10,337 nt of DNA from Pavlovales sp. CCMP2436 (taxonomy: Eukaryota; Haptophyta; Pavlovophyceae; Pavlovales): contig MU631596.1 of NCBI GenBank assembly GCA_026770615.1, forward strand, positions 1-10,337, given 5' to 3'. Each line of letters begins with the position of its first letter. Within the stretch, counting starts at the first letter, position 1. Positions 1-7,500 of this stretch are shown piece after piece. A program made the translations under genes and the position numbers. The notes under the pieces are model-generated. The model was not told the DNA's origin, did no database searches, and worked only from the letters and a program-made list of their open reading frames with translations.

Positions 1-480
1 TTTTGCGAGCACGCCCGCCGCCCACTTGTCGAAGCCGCGCAGGAACGCGCCGTGCGCAAGGTGGGCGAGGGCAGTCAGCTGCAGCCGGCGGCCGCACGCA
101 ACCTCGCGCCAGGCAGCGTACGCCGCGAGCACACCGCCCAGCTCCCAACGCATCGCCACTCCCGCGGCGAGGCCAAGCAGGGCCTGAGAGCGCCGCGTCG
201 CATCGCGCCAGAGCGCAAACAGGTGCGGCACGGGGCCGCGCAGCCCACGCGCGCTCGCTAGCACCTGCGAGCTCGACGCGAGCCAGCGGTGCAGCCCAAG
301 GCCGAGCAGGCGCGCCCGCCACACCGAGACGGCCTGGCGCAGCAGGGAAGTGGTGCGCGCCCGCAAGAGCGCTATGCCAGCCCACGTGCGCAACGCCTTG
401 CGCGAGCCCGCCGACGCCAAGCGGCCGACTGACTCGGCCATCAGCGCCTTGGCAGCAGTGGCGCGGCCGTGTACACCGGC
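1..480 (-). repeat. Module D, copy 1 (cut by the left edge)
   Basis: This copy matches 6441-6920 at a constant offset of 6440 bp with scattered substitutions. It encodes Trp motifs including LRTWAG, VSVWRARLLG, LHRWLAS, HLFALWRDATRR and YAAW, then LRGFDKW. One motif Trp is replaced: plus-strand CAA instead of CCA at 418-420 gives Leu. The offset continues past the module to about 930, because the flanking 186-bp units are in the same phase. Confidence 0.85.
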
Positions 481-3237
481 CCACACCGCAAAGCCGCGCA
501 GCAGCGCGCCGCCCACGAGGTGGCGGATGGCCGCCGCCTGCATCTCCTTGCCGCGCGCGCTGGCCGCCCACGAGCGGTACGCACGAGCGAGCGACGCGTT
601 GGCCCAGCTCGTCAGCGGCGTCGCAATCGCGCGGCGCAGAGTACCAAGCGCAGCCACGCCTACCGTCAACTTGGCAAAGCCGCGCAGGAACGCGCCGAAC
701 ATCATCTGGCGCATCGCCGCCGCTTGCATCGCCTTGCCGCGCGCCACCGCCGCCCACGAGCGGTACGCGCGAGCGAGCGACACGTTGACCCAGTGCGCGA
801 GTGGGCTGTCGAGCAGCGTGCGTGCCGCGGCAAGTGCAGCCAAGCCCTCTGCCCACTTGGCCAAGCCGCGCAGCACCGCCCCGCCCACGAGGTGGCTGAT
901 GGCCGCCGCCTGCATCGCCTTGCCGCGCGCCACCGCCGCCCATGAGCGGAGAGCGCGCGCGAGCGACGCGTTGATCCAGCTCGTCAGCGGCGTTGCAATC
1001 GCAAGCCGTAGTGCGGCAAGCGCAGCCACGCACGCCGCCCACTTGCTGAAGCCGCGCAGCACCGCGCCACCTACGAGGTGGCGGATAGCCACCGCCTGCA
1101 TCGCCTTGCCGCGCGCCACCGCCGCCCATGAGCAGTACGCGCGAGCGATCGACACGTTGACCCAGTGCGCGAGCGGGCTGTCGAGCAGCGCGCGTGCCGC
1201 GGCAAGCGCAGCCACGCCCACCGCCCACTTGGCAAAGCCGCGCAGCACCGCGCCGCTCACGAGGTGGCGGATGGCCGCCGCCTGCATCGCCTTGCCGCGC
1301 GCCACCGCCGCCCATGAGCGGAGAGCGCGCGCGAGCGACGCGTTGGCCCAGCTCGTCAGCGGCGTTGCGATCGCGCGGCGCAGAGCAGCAAGCGCAGCCA
1401 CACCCACCGCCCACTTAGCGAAGCCGCGCAGCACCGCACCGCCCACGAGGTGGCGGATAGCCCCCGCCTGCATCGCCTTGCCGCGCGCGCTGGCCGCCCA
1501 GCCGTCAAATGTGGCCGCCGCCTTGTGCGCAAGCCAGCGGCGCGCAGACAGCGCCAAGCGCGCGGCCGCGGCCTTGCGCTCGGCGGCGGCGACGACCCAC
1601 ACGAGGAAGCGGCGCACGGCGAGGGTTTGCGCGCACGTGCGCATCAGCGCGCGCGTAGCCGCCGCCGACGACCACGAGCGCCACACCGCCGAGACCGTGC
1701 GATCGGCCCAGCTGCCGAGCGGCGTGGAGAGCAGCGCACGCGCCGAGCGCAGCATGGCAAGATCGGACGCCCACTTGGCGAAGCCGCGCAGCAGCGCGCC
1801 ACCCACGAGGCGGCGTAATGCCTGCGCCTGCATCGCCTTGCCGCGCGCGCTGGCCGCCCAACCGCCAAAGGCGGCGGCGGTCGCGCGAATCTTCCAGCGG
1901 CCAAGCGCGGATGCGAGTGCGCGCTTGACCGCAGTCTGCGTGCGGCGGTGGTTGCGCCACAGTTGCAGCCGTCGCGCCGTCTCGCCGTAAGCAAAGCCCT
2001 GCGCGTAGCGGCGGATCAGCGCGCGCTCGGTCGAGGCCGACGCGCAACCGCGCCACGCGGCCGCGAGGCTGTGGTTGGTCCAGCTTGTCTGCGGCGTCGC
2101 GATCGCGCAGCGCAGAGCTGCAAGCGCAGCCATGCCCGCCGCCCACTTGGCAAAGCCGCGCAGCAGCGCGCCGCCCACGAGGTGGCGGATGGACGCCGCC
2201 TGCATCGCCTTGCCGCAAGCGCTGTCGTCCCAGCCGTCGAAGGCGGCAGCGGTCGCGCGCATCTGCCAGCGGCCGAGCGCCAGTGCGAGTGCGTGCTTTA
2301 TCGCAGCCTGCGCACGCAAAGAGTCGCGCCACAGGTGAAGCCGCCGCGCCGTCTCGCCGTGCGCAAAGGTTTGCGCGCACGTGCGCATCAGCGCGCGTTC
2401 GACCGATACCGACGCCCAGCCGCGCCACGCGGCCGAGAGGCTGTGATTGGCCCAACTCGTCAGCGGCGTCGTTATCGCGCAGTGGAGAGCGGCAAGCGCA
2501 GCCACGCCCGCTGCCCACTTGGCGAAGCCGCGCAGCACCGCGCCACCCACGAGGTGACGGACGGCCGCCGCCTGCATCGCCTTGCCACGCGCCACCACCG
2601 CCCATGAGCGGAGAGCGCGCGCGAGCCACGCGTTGGCCCAGCTCGTCAGCGGCGTTGCAATCGCGCGGCTCAGTGCAGCAAGCGCAGCCACACCCGCCGC
2701 CCACTTGGCAAAGCCGCACAGAAACGCGCCGAACATCATCTGGCGCAGTGCCGCCGCCTGCATCGCCTTGCTGCGCGCCACCGCCGCCCAAGAGCGGAGA
2801 GCGCGCGCGAGCGACGCGTTTGCCCAGCTCGTCAGCGGCGTTGCGATCGCGCGGCGCAGAGCAGCAAGCGCAGCCATGCCCGCCGCCCACTTGGCGAAGC
2901 CACGTAGCAGCGCGCCGCCCACGAGGTCTGCCGCCTGCGTCGCCTTGCTGTGCGCCACCGCGAACCAGCCGTCGAAGGCCATCGCCGTCTTGCGCTGCTG
3001 CCAGGCATAGGCGCCCTGGCTAGTGAGGAGCAGCCCAGCGATGCGTGCGGCCGTGGCGCCAGCCCATCGCAACCACAGCGCGCCGAGGGCGCCGGAGGTC
3101 CACTGCGCGGTGCCGCGCCTGAAGAGGGCATCAGCGCGCGCGGCGGACGCCCACATCGAGAAGGAGACGAGCGCCCTTGAGGCGCGTGCCGACAGAACAT
3201 CCGTGATCACGCGCACACGGCTCCGCACACTGGACGC
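1..3237 (-). CDS. Second Sfi1-like Trp-repeat frame, 3' partial, 5' boundary uncertain
   Basis: Seen: codons with low coordinate 1, 4, 7 and so on, read on the minus strand, contain no stop from 3255 to base 1; the flanking stop is TGA at 3258-3256. The product continues the motifs of the larger frame upstream, with the same 62-residue units and modules B, C and D. It runs off the left edge in module D (LRGFDKW at about 46-22). Its first repeat-like motif, LVSFSMW at about 3169-3151, straddles the first in-frame ATG (3156-3154). Coding therefore probably begins upstream of that ATG, perhaps at a splice acceptor near 3238. Starting at the ATG would give 1052 visible residues. Residues 79-91 (WQQRKTAMAFDGW, from 3003) match the larger frame at 8807 (WQQRKVEMAFDGW). 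Inferred: either a tandem paralogue or a downstream exon of the same gene, with the same proposed centrin-binding scaffold role. A pseudogene is unlikely given the intact frame. Confidence 0.7.
1500..1770 (-). repeat. Module C copy
   Basis: This segment encodes ADRTVSAVWRSWSSAA, ALMRTCAQTLAVRRFLVW, VVAAAERKAA, RRWLAHKAAATFDGW and neighbours. It gives the 360-bp spacing between markers 1471 and 1831. Confidence 0.8.
1858..2082 (-). repeat. Module B copy
   Basis: This segment encodes the Trp-ANHSLAAAWRGW-like start, STERAL, ETARRLxLW and GRWxxxA motifs. It is spaced 372 bp from the next copy. A motif Trp is changed to Cys (plus-strand GCA at 2044-2046), and the usual His-Leu-Trp-Arg-Asp-His segment has diverged to an Asn-His variant. 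Confidence 0.75.
2230..2454 (-). repeat. Module B copy
   Basis: This copy is adjacent to the previous one at a 372-bp offset. It carries the RTCAQTFAHGETARRLHLW variant shared with the copy at 5835 rather than the RRCAQGFAHGETARRLHLW variant of the copies at 7380 and 8397. Confidence 0.75.
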
Positions 3238-3260
3238 CTGCTCGTGTCGAAAAAGTCAGG
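3238..3260 (-). other. Possible splice acceptor (branch-like CTGAC, T-run, CAG)
   Basis: Read on the minus strand, CTGAC at about 3259-3255 resembles a branch-point sequence. It is followed by TTTTTCGACACGAG and CAG at 3240-3238. An exon starting at 3237 would be exactly in phase with the second repeat frame, and the in-frame TGA at 3258-3256 would fall inside the intron. This is motif reading only; no transcript evidence is available. Confidence 0.3.
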
Positions 3261-3290
3261 CGTTTGGGTGGTGAATCTCGGCGCTGCTAG

Positions 3291-3351
3291 ACGCTGACGC
3301 TAACGCTGACGCTGACGCTGGAGCTGGAGCTGGAGCTGAGGCTGACGCTGA
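3291..3351. repeat. Hexanucleotide microsatellite (GCTGAC/GCTGGA)n
   Basis: On the plus strand, about five GCTGAC-type units (one reads GCTAAC) run from 3293. Three GCTGGA units, GCTGAG and GCTGAC follow, ending near 3351. The hexamer period keeps all frames open and gives Ser-Val and Ser-Ser dipeptide runs on the minus strand, which are low-complexity artefacts. Confidence 0.85.
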
Positions 3352-3357
3352 AAAGTG

Positions 3358-3397
3358 GACACTGGAATAGGACACTGAGACACTGGCAAGACACTGG
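3358..3397. repeat. Degenerate GACACTG repeat
   Basis: GACACTG occurs four times on the plus strand, at 3358, 3371, 3379 and 3390, with irregular spacing (13, 8 and 11). It lies just beyond the stop codon of the larger frame, in its presumed 3' UTR on the minus strand. Confidence 0.7.
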
Positions 3398-3413
3398 CAG
3401 GAGGCGCGGCGGC

Positions 3414-4599
3414 TCAGAAGATGAAGCCGCGCAGCCTCCAGCCGGTGAAGGCCAGTCGGAGTGCCGCGTGTCGCCGCAGCCGCCGCAGCACGCGCGCAGC
3501 TGCGCGCGCGACCGCGAACAGCTCTGCCCAGCTCGCCTGGGCGCGGCTAATTGCGCGCAGGCGCAGGAGCCGCACCGCGCGCGCGGGTGCATTCATAGGT
3601 GCGCCGCGCACCTCTCGCCACAGCGCGAAGCTTCGGCCCTCGGCGACGCCTTGGTCCGCTTGTGCGAGCGCGCGCGCCAGGCCAGTGACGATTGAGCTGC
3701 GCCAGCGTGCGAGGCCCGTCAGCTTGGCACGGGCGCGCTGGCGCGCGTGCGCCATATTGACGATCGTCACCCCGATTGCGCGCGCGTCGGTGAGCTCCGC
3801 CCACGCGCGCAGCGCAAGCGAGAGGGTCTCGAGCTTGCCGCGCGAGCGCACGCTGTCGCGCAGCTCGTCCAGGTCACCGCCGGCGCACGCGGCGGCAGCG
3901 ACAAGGGCGTGCGTGCCGCGCTCAAGAGCGATCAGCGTAGCGATGCTGCGGCATTGCTCCGTTTGCGCCAAGCAAACGCGATAGAAGCTATGCTGCGCAA
4001 GCCAGCGCTCTAGCGCGTCCGCCAGCGTGCGCAGCGCGAAGCGGCGCTGCCCCGCGGGAAGCAGCAGTGCGGCGAGCTTGCGCTCAGCCGCAACGCCCCG
4101 CCACGCGACAAGCGCGCCGCCCGCGCTCACACCCACCCAGAATCTGAATGCAAGCCGTGCGTGCGCGGCAGCGTCGAGCGCAACGGCCCACGCGCCGAGG
4201 GCGCGAGCCGTCGCTGCCGCAGCCCACCGGCCAGCGGCGGCGAGGCAGAGCGCCGCGCCACGCGCGCCGCCCGCCCACGAGCGGAGCGCGCGCACCTCGG
4301 CGCGCGCCACGCACCTGCGCGCGTAGCGCGCGCGAAGCCGGGCGATGCGTGACGAGCGCATCCAGCTGCCAAAGCTCCCTCCGAGAGCGCTGGACGCCCA
4401 CTGCCTGGCAGCAACGCGCAGCTCACGGGCGGCAACGGCGCCGCCGTACGCGCATCCCGCCAGCTGCGCGAACGCGGCGCGCGCGCCAGGTCCAGCACGA
4501 AGCGCGCCAGCAACAGAACGCGCCGCGCCGCGCGTTAGAGCAAAGGCACGCCAGACGCGCAGCAGCCGCGCCGTCTGAAGTAAGCGGTTGAGCGCAAGA
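3414..4599 (-). other. Diverged C-terminal segment of the larger frame (residues ~1913-2307)
   Basis: Trp motifs persist but are irregular (LRVWRAF, SFGSWMRSS, ALRSWAGG, ALGAWAV, LERWLAQHSFYRV, LARWRSS, SFALWREV, FTGWRLRG). A stretch around 3960-3810 lacks Trp and carries acidic residues (GGDLDELRDSVRSRGKLE), unlike the array. The frame ends at TGA 3416-3414. It resembles ancestral, unduplicated repeats at the C-terminus. Confidence 0.65.
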
Positions 4600-7500
4600 T
4601 TGAGCGCGCACTTGACCGCGTGATGCGCGCGGCGGTGATCGCGCCACAGGTGTAGCCGCCGTGCCGTCTCGCCGTGCGCAAAGCCATGCGCGCAGCGGCG
4701 GATCAACGCGCGCTCGGTCGAGGCAGACGCCCAGCCGCGCCATGCGGCCGCGAGGCTGTGGTTGGCCCAGCTCGTCAGCGGCGTCGCAATCGCGCGGCGC
4801 AGAGCTGCAAGCGCAGCCACGCCCGCCGCCCACTTGCTGAAGCCGCGCAGAAACGCGCCGAACATCATCTGGCGCAGCGCCGCCGCCTGCATCGCCTTGC
4901 CGCGCGCCACCGCCACCCACGAGCGGTACGCGCGAGCGAGCGACGCGTTGGCCCAGCTTGTCAGCGGCGTAGCGATCGCGCGGCTGAAAGCGGCAAGCGC
5001 AGCCACGCCTGCCGCCCACTTGCTGAAGCCGCGCAGGAACGCGCCGAACATCATCTGGCGCAGCGCCGCCGCCTGCATCGCCTTGCCGCGCGCCACCGCC
5101 GCCCACGAGCGGAGAGCGTGCGCGAGCGACGCGCTGGCCAAGCTTGTCAGCGGCGTTGCGATCGCATGCCGTAGTGCGGCAAGCGCAGCCGCGCCCGCCG
5201 CCCACTTGGCGAAGCCGCGCAGCACCGCGCCGCCCACGAGGTGGCGGAAGGCCACCGCCTGCATCGCCTTGCCACGCGCCACCGCCGCCCATGAGCGGAG
5301 AGCGCGCGCGAGCGACGCGTTGGCCCAGCTCGTCAGCGGCGTTGCAATCGCGCGGCGCAGAGCAGCAAGCGCAGCCACGCCCACCGCCCACTTAGCGAAG
5401 CCGCGCAGCACCGCGCCGCCCACGAGGTGGCGGACGGCCGCCACCTGCATCGCCTTGCCGCGCGCGCTGGCCGCCCAGCCGTCAAAAGCGGCCGCCGCCT
5501 TGTGCGCAAGCCAGCGGCGCGCAGACAGCGCCAAGCACGCGGTCGCGGCCTTGCGCTCGGCGGCGGCGACGACCCACACGAGGAAGCGGCGCACGGCGAG
5601 GGTTTGCGCACTCGTGCGCATCAGCGCGCGCGTGACCGCCGCCGACGACCAGGAGCGCCACACCGCCGAGACCGTGCGATCGGCCCAGCTGCCGAGCGGC
5701 GTGGAGAGCAGCGCGCGCACCGAGCGCAGCATGGCAAGATCGAATGCCCACTTGGCGAAGCCGCGCAGCAGCGCGCCACCCACAAGGTGGCGGATGGCCG
5801 CCGCCTGCATCGCCTTGCCGCGCGCGCTGGCCGCCAAGCAATCAAAGGCGGGGGCGGTCGCGCGCATCTGCCAGTGGCCGAGCGCAGGCGCCATTGCGCG
5901 CTTAACCGCGTGCTGCGAGCGGCGGTGGTCGCGCCACAGGTGCAGCCGCCGCGCCGTCTCGCCGTGCGCGAAGGTTTGCGCGCACGTGCGCATCAGCGCG
6001 CGCTCGGTCGAGGCCGACGCCCAGCCGCGCCACGCGTCCGCGAGGCTGTGGTTGGCCCAGCTCGTCAGCGGCGTCGCGATCGCGCAGCACAGAGCGGCAA
6101 GCGCAGCCACGCTCGCCGCCCACTCGCTGAAGCCGCGCAGCATCGCGCCGCCCACGAGGTGGCGGATGGCCGCCGCCTGCATCGCCTTGCCGCGCGCCAC
6201 CGCCGCCCACGAGCGGTACGCTTGAGCGAGCGACGCGTTGGCCCAGTGCGCGAGCTGGCTGTCGAACAGTGCACGCGCCGCGGCAAGCACAACCACGCCC
6301 GCCGCCCATGTGGCAAAGCCGCGCAGTAACACGCCGCCCACGATGTGGCGGATGGCCGCGCGCGCCACCGCCGCCCACGAGCGGTACGCGCGAGCGAGCG
6401 ACGCGTTGGCCCAGTGCGCGAGCGGGCTCACGAGTTTCCGCTTTGCGAGCACGCCCGCCGCCCACTTGTTCAAGCCGCGCAGGAACGCGCCGTGCGCCAG
6501 GTAGGCGAGGGCAGTCAGCTCCAGCCGGCGGACGCGCGCAACCTCACGCCACGCAGCGTACGCCGCGAGCAAACCGCCCAGCTCCCAGCGCGTCGCGGCG
6601 CCCGCGGCGAGGCCAAGCAGGGCCTGAGAGCGACGCGTCGCATCGCGCCAGAGCGCAAACAGGTGCGGCACGGGGCCGCGCAGCCCGCGCGCGCTCGCCA
6701 GAACCTGCGAGCTTGACGCGAGCCAGCGGCGCAGCCCGAGGCCGAGCAGGCGCGCCCGCCACACCGAGACGGCCTGGCGCAGCAGGGAAGTGGCGTGCGC
6801 CCACGAGAGCGCGATGCCAGCCCACGTGCGCAACGCCTTGCGCGAGCCCGCCGACGCCCAGCGACCGACTGACTCGGCCGCCAGCGCCTTGGCAGCGGCG
6901 GCGCGGCTGTGCACACCGGCCCACGCCGCAAAGCCGCGCAGCAGCGCGCCGGTCAAGAGGTGGCGGATGGCCGCCGCCTGCATCGCCTTGCCGCGCGCCA
7001 TCGCCACCCACGAGCGGTACGCGCGAGCGAGCGATGCGTTGGCCCAGCTCGTCAGCGGCGTCGCGATCGCGCTGCGGAGAGCGGCAAGCGCAGCCACGCC
7101 CGTCACCCACGTGCCAAAGCCGCGCAGAAGCGCGCCGCCCACGAGGTGGAGGATGGCCGCCGCCTGCATCGCCTTGCCGCGCGCCACCGCCGCCCACGAG
7201 TGGTACGCGCGAGCGAGCGACGCGTTGGCCCAACTCGTCAGCAGCGTTGCGATCGCAAGTCGTAGTGCGGCAAGCGCAGCCACGCCCGCCACCCACTTGG
7301 CAAAGCCGCGCAGTAGCGCGCCGCCCACGAGGCTGCGCAATGCCTGCGCTTGCATCGCCTTGGCGCGCGCCACCGCGAACCAGCTGTCAAAGGCGGCAGC
7401 AGCCACGCAAATCTGCCAGCGGCCGAATGCAGGCGCGAGCGCGCGCTTGACCGCGTGCTGCGAGCGGCGGTGGTCGCGCCACAGGTGCAGCCGCCTCGCC

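Larger units (their letters stand above)
1..2940 (-). repeat. Second 186-bp coding repeat array
   Basis: The same plus-strand marker occurs at 541 (CATCTCC), 727, 913, 1099, 1285, 1471, 1831, 2203, 2575, 2761 and 2938 (CGTC variant). The first six are exactly 186 bp apart, followed by 360, 372, 372, 186 and 177. The 177 spacing is a 9-bp in-frame deletion that removes the Ile-Arg-His before LVGG. Two unit flavours alternate in 541-1471: one ends in a TSWANASLARA-type segment, the other carries a variant with Gln/Cys-Ala-rich residues (plus strand cagtgcgcgag at 794 and 1168). Confidence 0.9.
3238..3413. other. Spacer between the two repeat-protein frames
   Basis: This 176-bp interval lies between the TGA of the larger frame and the putative start of the second. 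It contains two simple repeats (3291-3351 and 3358-3397) and a splice-acceptor-like stretch at its left end. I see no polyadenylation hexamer and no TATA-like box. It could be a 3' UTR plus short intergenic region between tandem genes, or the 3' part of an intron. Confidence 0.6.

Noticed and set aside
350..1990. Long plus-strand open frame (546 codons), with similar ones at 4762-6225 and 7993-9828
   Set aside because: They lie antisense to the Trp-repeat frames. Since 186 is a multiple of three, any frame free of stops in one unit stays free in all, and the high GC content makes stops rare. Their products are low-complexity Ala/Arg/Pro sequence that follows the repeat period without recognisable motifs.
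1505..2890. Minus-strand open frame of 461 codons, with a like frame at 7597-8865
   Set aside because: These are out-of-phase shadows of the repeat frames. They give Gly/Ala/Arg/Cys-rich sequence, while the in-phase frame carries the conserved Trp motifs and runs through longer.
1..2940. CRISPR array or non-coding satellite
   Set aside because: The 186-bp units are contiguous with no unique spacers, keep an open reading frame, and vary by in-frame indels.
2832..3200. ATG at 3200-3198 on the minus strand as a start for the second gene
   Set aside because: It opens a different frame from the one carrying the Trp motifs and yields a Ser/Arg/Pro-rich product without family features.
3291..3592. 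Small minus-strand open frame ending in Ser-Val repeats
   Set aside because: Its end is simply the hexamer microsatellite read as codons, and the rest overlaps the C-terminal coding of the larger frame out of phase.
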